Part shown: piece after piece, positions 53,151-60,605 of the stretch | Layout: the number at the start of each line of letters is the position of its first letter | Numbering within the stretch: position 1 is the first letter of the stretch | Notes under the pieces: model-generated | Database searches by the model: none | What the model saw: the letters and a program-made list of their open reading frames with translations, nothing else | What the model was told of the DNA's origin: nothing | Assembly (NCBI RefSeq): GCF_900104255.1 | Contig: NZ_FNKZ01000001.1 | Coordinates: 1,828,001 to 1,892,000 of the forward strand | Direction: 5' to 3' | Source: Pseudoxanthomonas sp. CF385 | GTDB lineage: Bacteria; Pseudomonadota; Gammaproteobacteria; Xanthomonadales; Xanthomonadaceae | DNA: 64,000 nucleotides | Position numbers and translations under genes: made by a program

Positions 53151-53528
53151 TTACTTCTTGACTTCTTCAGCCTTGGCTTCGGCCTTGTCGGCCACTTCAG
53201 CAGCCTTGTCGGCGGTCGCCTGGGCGGCGTCGGCGGTGGCCGCAGCAGCGGAAGCGGCAGCGTCGGTGGCGGCGGCTTCGGTCGCAGCAGCGGCGTCGCC
53301 GGCGGCGGCGGTCGCAGCGGCAGCGGCGTCGGTGGTCGCGGCGGCGGCGGCATCGCCCGCGGCAGCGGCGGCGTCGCCGGCAGCGGAAGCGGCGTCACCG
53401 GCGGCGGCGGCAGCCTGGTCGGCGGCAGCGGCGGCGTCGGCAGCGGCGGCGTCGGTGGATTCGCTCTTCGTGCAGGCGCTCAGGGCCAGGACGGCGGCGA
53501 CCAGCAGGACGGTGCTCTTGATCTTCAT
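53151..53528 (-). CDS. alanine-rich lipoprotein 1
   Basis: A 125-residue lipoprotein of no known family. Lipobox LSAC (Cys19) with the next residues TKSES; the mature part is almost wholly Ala/Asp/Gly with repeated AAGDAA and AAATTDAA units, ending in a charged helix (DKAAEVADKAEAKAEEVKK). It should form a long amphipathic helix or coiled coil at the envelope. The start at 53528 has GGGGAT eight bases upstream. It is a tandem paralogue of the next gene, which has its own terminator, so the two are probably expressed separately. Confidence 0.8.
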   Translation of the reverse strand: MKIKSTVLLVAAVLALSACTKSESTDAAAADAAAAADQAAAAAGDAASAAGDAAAAAGDAAAAATTDAAAAATAAAGDAAAATEAAATDAAASAAAATADAAQATADKAAEVADKAEAKAEEVKK

Positions 53529-53625
53529 AGGGATCCCCAAATCGGTATGTGTGTGGAAGGTGACGCCGGGAAGGCGACTGTGTTCGTCCGTTGAGGAGGC
53601 CGAACCGGGGTGCCGGACCCGGATA

Positions 53626-53656
53626 CAGAAAAAGCCGCCAGCGAACTGGCGGCTTT
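53626..53656 (-). terminator. intrinsic terminator of the second alanine-rich lipoprotein gene
   Basis: AAAGCCGCCAG-CGAA-CTGGCGGCTTT is a perfect 11-base stem, followed on the minus strand by TTTTTCTG. It separates the two tandem lipoprotein genes. Confidence 0.9.
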
Positions 53657-53692
53657 CTCATTTTAACGCTAAATCAGGCAACCGCCAGCAGA

Positions 53693-54037
53693 TTACTGCT
53701 TGGTGGCTTCCTTGGCAGCGTCGGTCGCGGCTTCGGCGGTGTCGGCAGCCTGGGCAGCGGCGTCGGCAGCAGCGTCAGCGGCTTCGCCGGTGGTGGCGGC
53801 AGCGGCGTCGGTCGCGGCGGTCGAAGCAGCGTCGGCGGCAGCGGCAGCGGCGTCGGCCGACTGCTGGGCGGCGTCGGCGGTGGCTTCGCCAGCGGCGGCG
53901 GAAGCGTCGGCAGCGGCCTGGGCTTCGGTCGAAGCGGCGGCGGCGTCGGCGGCGGCGTCAGCAGCCTGCTCCTGGTTCGAGCACGCAGCCAGGGCGAAAC
54001 CCAGAGCCAGCGCGATCAGAGCCTTGTTCATGGTCAT
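53693..54037 (-). CDS. alanine-rich lipoprotein 2
   Basis: A 114-residue lipoprotein, paralogue of the downstream gene. Lipobox LAAC (Cys19), then SNQEQAADAAADAAAAS and further Ala/Asp/Thr repeats to a KEATKQ tail. About half of the mature residues are alanine, giving a single long helix. A GAGGAA site lies eight bases before the first ATG. Such Ala-rich lipoproteins recur in Xanthomonadaceae; a structural Lpp-like or stress role is conceivable but unproven. Confidence 0.8.
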   Translation of the reverse strand: MTMNKALIALALGFALAACSNQEQAADAAADAAAASTEAQAAADASAAAGEATADAAQQSADAAAAAADAASTAATDAAAATTGEAADAAADAAAQAADTAEAATDAAKEATKQ

Positions 54038-54089
54038 CTTTGCATTTCCTCGTCGTTAGTTAGGCAACGCGCAATTGCGCGCCTGCAAC

Positions 54090-54117
54090 ATGATGACAAG
54101 CCCATTACCGCTGTCAA
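54090..54117 (-). promoter_or_regulatory. sigma-70-type promoter of alanine-rich lipoprotein 2
   Basis: On the minus strand a perfect TTGACA (54112-54117) is followed after 16 bases by CATCAT (54090-54095, four of six matches). Transcription would start near 54083, giving a leader of about 45 bases that includes the palindrome GCGCAATTGCGC. A second TTGACA upstream (54137-54142) has no fitting -10. Confidence 0.6.
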
Positions 54118-54207
54118 GCGGTTGGCCGGTTATCTTTGTCAATCCGTTGTTAAACACTATGGGGCGAAGGAAAACACGCGCTCCCTCGCCCCAAACTGCG
54201 CAAAAAC

Positions 54208-55383
54208 TCAGGCCACCTCGACCGCGATCGCAGTGGCTTCGCCGCCGCCGATGCAGAGGGTCGCGACGCCGCGCTTGAGGCCCCGGACGCGGAGCGCGTT
54301 GATCAGGGTGACCACCAGGCGGGCGCCGGACGCGCCGATCGGATGGCCGAGCGCGCAGGCGCCGCCGTTGACGTTGACCTTGGCGTGCGGGATGCCCAGT
54401 TCCTTGATCGGCGCCATCGCCACGACGGCGAACGCTTCGTTGACCTCGAACAGGTCCACCTGGTCGACCGTCCAGCCGACCTGCTTGAGCAGCTTGTCGA
54501 TGGCCGCGACCGGGGCGGTGGTGAACCACTCCGGCTGTTGCGAATAGGTGGCGTGGCCCACGATCCGGGCCAGCGGCTGCAGGCCACGCTTGGCGGCTTC
54601 ATCGGCGCTCAGGAGCACGGTGGCCGCGGCGCCGTCGGAGATGCTGGACGAGCTGGCGGCGGTGACGGTGCCGTCCTTCTTGAAAGCGGGCTTGAGGGTG
54701 GGGATCTTGGCGAGGTCGGACTTGCCCGGCTGTTCGTCGGTGGCCACTTCGACCTCACCCTTCCGGGTCGCGACCTTGACCGGGACGATCTCGCCGTCGA
54801 ACGCGCCGGATGCCTGCGCGGCCTGGGCGCGGGTCACCGATTCGATGGAGTAGGCGTCCTGCTCCTCGCGGGTGAAACCGAACTTGGCGACCGTGGCTTC
54901 GGCGAACACGCCCATGGCCTGGCCGTCGTAGGGGTTGGTCAGACCGTCCCAGGCCATGTGGTCCACCGCCTGGAAGTTGCCGTAGCGGTTGCCGGTGCGC
55001 GAGTTCGGGATCATGTGCGGGGCATTGCTCATGGATTCCATGCCGCCGGCGACCACGATGGTGGCCGAGCCGGCCTTGATCAGGTCATGGCCCAGCATGA
55101 TCGCCTTCATGCCGGAGCCGCACACCTTGTTGATGGTGGTGGCGCCCGCCGCATCGGGGATGCCGGCCGCGCGCGAGGCCTGGCGCGCGGGCGCCTGGCC
55201 CAGGTTGGCCGGCAGCACGCAGCCCATGATGACCTCGGACACGTCCGCGGCCGGAATGCCCGACTGCTCCAGCGCCGCGGCGATGGCGGCGGCACCCAGG
55301 GTCGGGGTGGGGACGCCGTTGAACTGGCCAAGGAACGAACCGATGGCGGTGCGCTTGGCGGCGGCGATGACGATGTCGGACAT
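54208..55383 (-). CDS. acetyl-CoA C-acetyltransferase (thiolase)
   Basis: A 391-residue thiolase of the AtoB/PhaA type. Active-site cysteine in INKVCGSGMKAIM, NEAFAVVAM and GGACALGHPIGASGAR with the catalytic histidine, and the second cysteine in LCIGGGEA. It would convert the acetoacetyl-CoA arising from leucine degradation to acetyl-CoA. It stands alone on the minus strand between the lipoproteins and a divergent DUF2189 gene. Confidence 0.94.
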   Translation of the reverse strand: MSDIVIAAAKRTAIGSFLGQFNGVPTPTLGAAAIAAALEQSGIPAADVSEVIMGCVLPANLGQAPARQASRAAGIPDAAGATTINKVCGSGMKAIMLGHDLIKAGSATIVVAGGMESMSNAPHMIPNSRTGNRYGNFQAVDHMAWDGLTNPYDGQAMGVFAEATVAKFGFTREEQDAYSIESVTRAQAAQASGAFDGEIVPVKVATRKGEVEVATDEQPGKSDLAKIPTLKPAFKKDGTVTAASSSSISDGAAATVLLSADEAAKRGLQPLARIVGHATYSQQPEWFTTAPVAAIDKLLKQVGWTVDQVDLFEVNEAFAVVAMAPIKELGIPHAKVNVNGGACALGHPIGASGARLVVTLINALRVRGLKRGVATLCIGGGEATAIAVEVA

Positions 55384-55506
55384 GGGGGATTCCCGCGTGG
55401 AGTGAGAGGGCGATTATCCCGCCGCGCCCCGACGGCCGGCAAATCGGCCGTTCGTACAGGGCCGCAACCCCCGCCGCGGCGTATGCTCGGGCCGGAGGGG
55501 ACCGAT

Positions 55507-56280
55507 ATGTCAGACGAACCAGCCACCGATGCGGGGCCGCGCGCCTTCGTGGTGCCCTGCGCGACCCTGGATGCGGGCGCGCCATGGCGCTGGCTGCGTG
55601 CCGGCTGGCAGGACCTGCGCCGGGCGCCCGGCCTGTCCCTGCTGTTCGGCGCCGTGATCGTGCTGGTCAGCGCCGGCATTTCCTGGCTGGCGTTCGTCCT
55701 GGGGCGCTTCGCGTTGCTGGCGACCCTGCTGTCGGGCTTCGTCTTCATCGCCCCGCTGATCTGCGTGGGCCTGTACTGCGTGAGCCGCGGTCTGGAGCAG
55801 GGGCGCACCCCGCGCCTGCGGGATTCGTTCGTGCTCGCCCGGCGCGTGCTCGGCCAGGCCGGGGTGTTCGCCCTGGGGCAGGGGGTGATCATCCTGCTGT
55901 GGTCGCGCGCCGGGATGATGGTCAGCGCCTTCTTCCCGTTCGATGGCGGCGACCCGGGCGCGTTCTGGGAATTCCTGGCGCTGGGCTCCGCCATCGGTGC
56001 GGTCTTCGCCGCCCTGACGTTCGCGGTGACGGCGTTCTCGCTGCCGATGATCGCCGACCGCGACGTCGACATGGTGACCGCCGCCGTCTCCAGCGTGCAC
56101 GCGGTCATGCGCAACAAGGGCGTGATGGCGGTGTGGGGCCTGCTGCTGGTCGTGCTGACCGTGATCGGGTTCGCCACCGCGCTGCTGGGGCTGGCGGTCC
56201 TGATGCCATGGCTGGCCTACGCCGCGTGGCATGGCTATCGGGAAACGCTCGACGCCTCGGCGTGGCCCGCACTGGATTGA
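55507..56280 (+). CDS. DUF2189 membrane protein
   Basis: A 257-residue inner-membrane protein with about six helices and no known function. WRWLRAGWQDLRRAPGLSLL at the start and the central SFVLARRVLGQAG and ADRDVDMVTAAVSSVHAVMR blocks match DUF2189, a family often found near cytochrome oxidase or metabolism genes. A strong GGAGGGGA ribosome site lies six bases before the ATG. It is divergent from the thiolase and convergent with ivd across a REP doublet. Confidence 0.85.
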   Translation: MSDEPATDAGPRAFVVPCATLDAGAPWRWLRAGWQDLRRAPGLSLLFGAVIVLVSAGISWLAFVLGRFALLATLLSGFVFIAPLICVGLYCVSRGLEQGRTPRLRDSFVLARRVLGQAGVFALGQGVIILLWSRAGMMVSAFFPFDGGDPGAFWEFLALGSAIGAVFAALTFAVTAFSLPMIADRDVDMVTAAVSSVHAVMRNKGVMAVWGLLLVVLTVIGFATALLGLAVLMPWLAYAAWHGYRETLDASAWPALD

Positions 56281-56301
56281 GCGTCGTACAGAGGCCGCGA
56301 G

Positions 56302-56366
56302 GTAGGGCGGGCGTCAGCCCGCCATCACTATCCATGAACCCGACGGTGGGCCAAGGCCCACCCTAC
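56302..56366. repeat. REP doublet (GTAGGGCGGGC family)
   Basis: Arms at 56302-56323 and 56345-56366, 22 bases each, inverted, 17 of 22 matching. Both begin GTAGGG and hold a GC-rich palindrome (GGCGGGC facing GCCCGCC in one, TGGGCC facing GGCCCA in the other). The two arms differ more from each other than in the other doublets. It lies between two convergent genes. Confidence 0.87.
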
Positions 56367-56379
56367 GACGACGGGTGGC

Positions 56380-57552
56380 TCAACCGCGACCGTCGAACAA
56401 TTCCCGTCCGATCAGCATGCGGCGGATCTCGTTGGTGCCCGCGCCGATGGCGTACAGCTTGGCATCGCGCAGCAGGCGGCCAGCCGGGTACTCGTTGATG
56501 TAGCCATTGCCGCCCAGCGACTGGATGGCTTCCAGCGTCACCTGCACGGCCGCTTCCGAGGCATGCAGCAGGCAGCCGGCCGCGGCGGCGCGCGAGCCCT
56601 GGCCTTCGTCGAAACCGCGCGCCACCTGGTAGGCGAAGGCGCGGCTGGATTGCAGCGCGGTGTACATGTCGGCCAGCTTGCCCTGCATCAGGCCGAAGGT
56701 GCCGATGGCGGCGTCGAACTGCTTGCGCTCGCGCACGTAGGGCAGGGTGATGTCCAAGGCGGCCTGCATCAGGCCGATCGGCCCGCCGCTGAGCACCAGG
56801 CGCTCGGTGTTGAGGCCGCTCATCAGCACGCGCACGCCCTGGTTCACCTCGCCCAGCACGTTCTCGGCCGGGATCTCGCAGTTCTCGAACACCAGTTCGC
56901 AGGTGTTGCTGCCGCGCATGCCCAGCTTGTCCAGCTTCTGCGCGGTGGAGAAGCCCTTCATGCCGCGCTCGACGATGAAGGCGGTCATGCACTTGCTGCC
57001 CGCGTCCTTGCCGGCGGTACGCATGTAGACCAGCAGCACGTCGGCTTCCGGGCCGTTGGTGATCCACATCTTGTTGCCGTTGGCGACCCACACGCCGTCG
57101 CGCAGCTCGGCGCGGCAGCTCATCGAGCCGACCACGTCGGAACCGGCACCCGGCTCGCTCATCGCCAGCGCGCCCTTCCACTCGCCACTGGACAGCTTCG
57201 GCAAGTACGTCGCGCGTTGCGCGGCGTTGCCGTTGAGGTAGAGGTTGGACACGCACAGGTTCGAGTGCGCGCCGTAGCTCAGGCCCACCGAGCCCGATGC
57301 GCGCGAGATCTCCTCCATCGCGACCAGATGGGCCAGGTAACCCATGCCGCTGCCGCCGAACTCGGGATCCACGGTGATGCCGAGCAGGCCCAGCTCGCCC
57401 AGCTTGGGCCACAGGTCCTGCGGGAACGCATTGTCGTGGTCGATCTGCGCCGCACGCGGCGCGATCTCGGTCTGCGCGAACCGCTGCACGGCCTCGCGCA
57501 ACGCATCCAACTCTTCGCCCAGCGGAAACCCGCTGACGGTATCCGGTCGCAT
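56380..57552 (-). CDS. ivd: isovaleryl-CoA dehydrogenase
   Basis: FAD-dependent acyl-CoA dehydrogenase that oxidises isovaleryl-CoA to methylcrotonyl-CoA in leucine degradation. The 390-residue protein is IVD-specific: [20 protein letters not shown] and [19 protein letters not shown] align with human IVD, and the C-terminal [11 protein letters not shown] has GAGT instead of the EGT of other acyl-CoA dehydrogenases, as expected for IVD, whose catalytic base lies in another helix. It precedes the carboxylase in the pathway and lies downstream of leucine dehydrogenase on the same strand (55 bases). Confidence 0.95.
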   Translation of the reverse strand: MRPDTVSGFPLGEELDALREAVQRFAQTEIAPRAAQIDHDNAFPQDLWPKLGELGLLGITVDPEFGGSGMGYLAHLVAMEEISRASGSVGLSYGAHSNLCVSNLYLNGNAAQRATYLPKLSSGEWKGALAMSEPGAGSDVVGSMSCRAELRDGVWVANGNKMWITNGPEADVLLVYMRTAGKDAGSKCMTAFIVERGMKGFSTAQKLDKLGMRGSNTCELVFENCEIPAENVLGEVNQGVRVLMSGLNTERLVLSGGPIGLMQAALDITLPYVRERKQFDAAIGTFGLMQGKLADMYTALQSSRAFAYQVARGFDEGQGSRAAAAGCLLHASEAAVQVTLEAIQSLGGNGYINEYPAGRLLRDAKLYAIGAGTNEIRRMLIGRELFDGRG

Positions 57553-57607
57553 TCGGTCCTCCCTCCTCCGCGGCCCAACTTCCAGGTTTTCGGTAACGCC
57601 TTCGGTC

Positions 57608-58708
57608 TCAGTGCTCGCCGCGCAGGTGGCCCATGAAGCGCGGCGCGGTGCGGCCCAGCGGCAGTTTCAGCTTGCCGATCGCCTTCATGCGGGCCTCGGC
57701 GATGCGGTCGGCCGCGTACTGCGGCGCGATGCCTTCCTTCTCGGCCAGGTCGAAGATCTTGCCGACCGTGTGGTAGATCGTCCGCATCATGCGCATCGCG
57801 CGTTCGCGGTTGTAGCCGTCGATCTCCAGCGACACGTTCATCACGCCGCCGGCGTTCACCGCATAGTCCGGCGCGTACAGGATGCCGCGCTTGGCCGCTT
57901 CCACGCCGGTGACGTGCGACATCTGGTTGTTCGCCGTGCCGCAGATCACCTTCGCCTTCAGGCGGGGCAGGGTCTGTTCGTTGATGGCGTACTCCAGCGC
58001 GCAGGGGCTGAACACGTCCACCGGCAGGTCGTAGATCTCGTCCGGCTTCACCGCTTCGGCGCCGTATTCCTCCACCGCGTGCTCGACGAGCGCCGGGTTG
58101 AGGTCGGTGACGAACAGCTTGGCGCCGCGCTCCTTCAGCAGCTTCACGAACTCCATGCCGATGTGGCCCAGGCCCTGCACGGCGTAGCTGTACTTGCCGA
58201 TTTCCTCATTGCCGAACTTGCGGTTCAGCGTGGCCATCAGGCCCTGCAGCGCACCGTAGGCGGTGAACGGGGCCGGGTCGCCGGAGCCGCCGTGCACCTG
58301 GTGCACGCCCACCACGTACTCGGTCTCGCGGTAGACGTTCTCCATGTCGTTGACGTCGGTGCCGACGTCCTCGGCGGTGATGTAGCGGCCGCCCAGCGAG
58401 TCGACGTACCGGCCGAACGAGCGGAACAGCACCTCGGTCTTGTCCTGGCTGCTGTCGCCGATGATCACCGCCTTGCCGCCGCCGACGTTCAGGCCGGCCA
58501 GCGCGTTCTTGTAGGTCATGGTGCGGCTCAGGCGCAGCGCATCGGTCAGCGCCAGCGCGCTGTCGGCGTAGGGGCGCATGCGCACACCGCCCAGCGCGGG
58601 GCCGAGCACGGTGCTGTGGATGGCGATGATGGCCTTCAGCCCGGCGTCCGGGTTGTGGCAGAAGACGACCTGTTCGTGGCCGGAGGTGTCGAGCGTTTCG
58701 AAGATCAT
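57608..58708 (-). CDS. leucine (branched-chain amino acid) dehydrogenase
   Basis: NAD-dependent oxidative deamination of leucine, valine or isoleucine to the keto acids. The 366-residue protein has the catalytic lysine in [32 protein letters not shown], and a Rossmann domain with [11 protein letters not shown] and an acidic VTDLN that favours NAD. The pattern matches LeuDH rather than glutamate dehydrogenase. GGAG lies nine bases before the ATG. Together with ivd and the carboxylase it provides a full route from leucine, except for the keto-acid dehydrogenase. Confidence 0.93.
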   Translation of the reverse strand: MIFETLDTSGHEQVVFCHNPDAGLKAIIAIHSTVLGPALGGVRMRPYADSALALTDALRLSRTMTYKNALAGLNVGGGKAVIIGDSSQDKTEVLFRSFGRYVDSLGGRYITAEDVGTDVNDMENVYRETEYVVGVHQVHGGSGDPAPFTAYGALQGLMATLNRKFGNEEIGKYSYAVQGLGHIGMEFVKLLKERGAKLFVTDLNPALVEHAVEEYGAEAVKPDEIYDLPVDVFSPCALEYAINEQTLPRLKAKVICGTANNQMSHVTGVEAAKRGILYAPDYAVNAGGVMNVSLEIDGYNRERAMRMMRTIYHTVGKIFDLAEKEGIAPQYAADRIAEARMKAIGKLKLPLGRTAPRFMGHLRGEH

Positions 58709-58902
58709 GGGTGGGCTCCGGTGCGCGGGCGGGGACCGGCGCGGGCTTGCCTTCAGCGTGGCTAACGGGTTGTCAGAAAAGAAAAAAGCGACGTTTCCGG
58801 TGTGGGCCGTGGTCGTCGCTGGGGGCCAGTTTAATCCAATCGCCCGCTATTGAGATGACAAGGGGGCGCCCGCCGGGGTGACCTCCGGCCTATTGTGGGA
58901 AT

Positions 58903-58920
58903 CGAACGACCGTGCTATTT
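58903..58920. promoter_or_regulatory. candidate TetR operator, copy 1
   Basis: CGAACGACCGTGCTATTT lies nine bases before the tetR ATG. Its core GAACG-AC-CGTGC is an imperfect palindrome (ACG-NN-CGT centre). An inverted copy with 16 of 18 matches lies at 59593-59610. Placement next to the tetR start suggests autoregulation. Confidence 0.6.
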
Positions 58921-58928
58921 CTGCCCTC

Positions 58929-59549
58929 ATGAGTCCCCAGGCCGCCACGCACAAAGGCAATGCCACCCGCGAGATGATCGTGGCGCGGGCGTACGACATC
59001 GCCGCCCGCCACGGGCTGGAAGGCCTGTCGATCGGCGAACTGGCCACGGCCGCCGGCATGTCCAAGAGCGGCGTGTTCGCCCACTTCGGCTCCCGCGAAG
59101 ATCTGCAGCTGACCGTGCTGGAATGGACCGCGGATCGCTACGCCCGTGCGGTGATCGGCCCGGCCATCGGCCTGCCGCGTGGCCTGCCGCGGTTGCGGGC
59201 CATCATGGACAACTGGTTCCAGTGGGTCTGCGACAACCCCGATGGCTGCATCATCCTGGCCGCCGCCCACGAGTACGACGCCCGCCCGGGCCTGCTGCGC
59301 GACCGCATCGTCGATTGGCTGCTGCAGCTGCGCCAGCAATTGGTGAAGGCGATCGGCATGTGCATCGACACCGGCGAACTCTCGCCGAAGACCGACCCCG
59401 TCCTGCTCGCCTTCGAACTGTTCGCCGTCGCCCAGGGCCTGCACGACGCCCGACTCTACGACGCGAAGCACGCGCCGCTGCTCGCCCGCCGTTCCCTGGA
59501 TCGCCTGCTGGCGTCCTACGGCGCCCCCGCTGTCTCCACCCCCGCCTGA
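58929..59549 (+). CDS. TetR-family transcriptional regulator
   Basis: A 206-residue repressor: N-terminal helix-turn-helix (GLEGLSIGELATAAGMSKSG then VFAHFGSREDLQ, about 25-70) and a ligand-binding helical domain with WFQWVCDNPDGCIILAAAHEYDA, a segment found in regulators close to fatty-acid or solvent response. The start at 58929 gives MSPQAATHKG; an upstream Met at 58878 would run through the operator. It precedes an alpha/beta hydrolase gene by 20 bases on the same strand. Confidence 0.88.
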   Translation: MSPQAATHKGNATREMIVARAYDIAARHGLEGLSIGELATAAGMSKSGVFAHFGSREDLQLTVLEWTADRYARAVIGPAIGLPRGLPRLRAIMDNWFQWVCDNPDGCIILAAAHEYDARPGLLRDRIVDWLLQLRQQLVKAIGMCIDTGELSPKTDPVLLAFELFAVAQGLHDARLYDAKHAPLLARRSLDRLLASYGAPAVSTPA

Positions 59550-59569
59550 CACCCCCGAGGTCCACCACC

Positions 59570-60499
59570 ATGGCCGCTGTCACTGTCCGTCAAAATAGCA
59601 CGACCGTTCGCAAACCCCTGGCGCTGTCGCTGCTGAGCGCACGCTTTGCCGTCGGCAGCTGGCTCGCGCCGCGCAGCACGCTGGCCCGCGCCTTCCAGCT
59701 GTTCTGCACGCCCATGCCCGGCGCCCGGACGCGCGCGCGCCAGAGCGAGACCGCCGGTGCGCGCATCGGCGAACTCGCCTTCGGTCGCGAACGCCTGGCC
59801 ATCTATACCTGGGGCGATCCCGCGCGCCAGCCGACCGTCCTGCTCGCGCACGGCTGGTCGAGCTTCGGCCTGCGTTTCCTGCCGTGGGTGGAACCGCTGC
59901 GCCGCGCCGGCTATGCGGTGGTCACGTTCGACCAGCCCGCGCATGGCCGCAGCAGCGGACGCCGCGCCACCTTGCCGATGTTCGCCGAGGCGATCGCCCG
60001 CGTGGCCGAACACACCGGGCCGCTGGCCGCCGTCGTCGGCCATTCGCTCGGCGGCGCCGCCACCGCCATCGCGATGGCGCGCGGCCTCGAAGCCGAACGC
60101 GTGATCCTGCTGGCGCCCGCCGCGGATCCGTTCGATGCCGCGCGCCGGTTCGGCGGCATGGTCGGGCTGGCGCAGTTCCTCAGCCGTCGCCTGTTCGACG
60201 AATACCAAGAACTCACCGCCCACGACGTGCGCGCGCTGCATGCGCATGCGACCGCGCCGCAGATCGGCCGCCCGGGCCTGGTCGTGCACGACCTGGAAGA
60301 CACCGACGTGCCGTGGTGCGAAGGCGAGCGGTATGCGCGCTACTGGCCGCAGGCCACGCTGCTCAGCACCACCGGCCTGGGCCATCATCGCGTGACCATC
60401 GCGCCGGAAACGCTCGACGCCGCCCTGCGCTTCCTGCGCGGCGACAGCGTCGGCCAGCGCGTGGTCTCCACGCGCGACCTGCCGTTCGGCCTGTGCTGA
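59570..60499 (+). CDS. alpha/beta hydrolase
   Basis: A 309-residue hydrolase. The HGWSSFGLRFLPW segment forms the oxyanion region, GHSLGG holds the nucleophile serine, LEDTDVPW the acidic residue and GLGHHRVT the catalytic histidine, so the triad is complete. The substrate is unknown. The first ATG at 59570 is the only Met that keeps the conserved N terminus, yet codons 8-14 coincide with a sequence shared with the tetR promoter. It is likely cotranscribed with and controlled by tetR. Confidence 0.87.
   Translation: MAAVTVRQNSTTVRKPLALSLLSARFAVGSWLAPRSTLARAFQLFCTPMPGARTRARQSETAGARIGELAFGRERLAIYTWGDPARQPTVLLAHGWSSFGLRFLPWVEPLRRAGYAVVTFDQPAHGRSSGRRATLPMFAEAIARVAEHTGPLAAVVGHSLGGAATAIAMARGLEAERVILLAPAADPFDAARRFGGMVGLAQFLSRRLFDEYQELTAHDVRALHAHATAPQIGRPGLVVHDLEDTDVPWCEGERYARYWPQATLLSTTGLGHHRVTIAPETLDAALRFLRGDSVGQRVVSTRDLPFGLC
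59593..59610. promoter_or_regulatory. candidate TetR operator, inverted copy 2 inside the hydrolase gene
   Basis: AAATAGCACGACCGTTCG is the inverse of copy 1 at 58903-58920, with mismatches only at the two central bases. It lies 23 bases after the hydrolase ATG, within its coding sequence. A pair of sites flanking tetR could support a loop or a roadblock; coincidence is unlikely given 16 of 18 identical bases. Confidence 0.5.
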
Positions 60500-60581
60500 A
60501 AAGCATGACCGCACGCCACCGTAGGGTGCGTGTGCGGTGTGCACTGGTGTGCAATTGGTGAGGTGCTGACGCGCGAACCGC

Positions 60582-60587
60582 TACAAT
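60582..60587 (+). promoter_or_regulatory. probable -10 element of icmF
   Basis: TACAAT matches the -10 consensus at five of six bases and lies 18 bases before the GTG at 60606. The transcription start would fall near 60594, giving a very short leader. No good -35 is seen at standard spacing. The preceding bases hold two direct GGTGTGCA copies of unknown meaning. Confidence 0.5.
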
Positions 60588-60605
60588 CCCGGGTCTGTCA
60601 GTACC

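Noticed and set aside
50832..53594. A 920-codon plus-strand frame over the SDR and carboxylase beta genes, ending in a glycine/serine-rich repeat
   Set aside because: The repeat part is the antisense of the alanine-rich lipoprotein and the rest is the antisense of a clear carboxyltransferase; no ribosome site or domain supports it.
53160..54000. GC-rich short repeats (GGCGGCGTCGGC-like) that could be mistaken for a tandem-repeat array or CRISPR
   Set aside because: They are irregular codon repeats for Ala and Asp within genes, with no constant repeat length and no spacers.
53158..54063. Plus-strand Ala/Ser-rich frames opposite the two lipoproteins, which could look like a repeat protein
   Set aside because: The minus strand has lipoboxes, ribosome sites and matching terminators; the plus strand has none of these.
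54069..54080. Palindrome GCGCAATTGCGC as an operator
   Set aside because: It lies within the expected leader of lipoprotein 2, is only 12 bases, and has no second copy in the window, so a regulatory claim is not supported.
60500..60605. Partial inverted repeat near GTAGGGTGCG as another REP or a terminator of the hydrolase gene
   Set aside because: The arms pair only with several gaps and no U-tract follows, so neither call can be supported.
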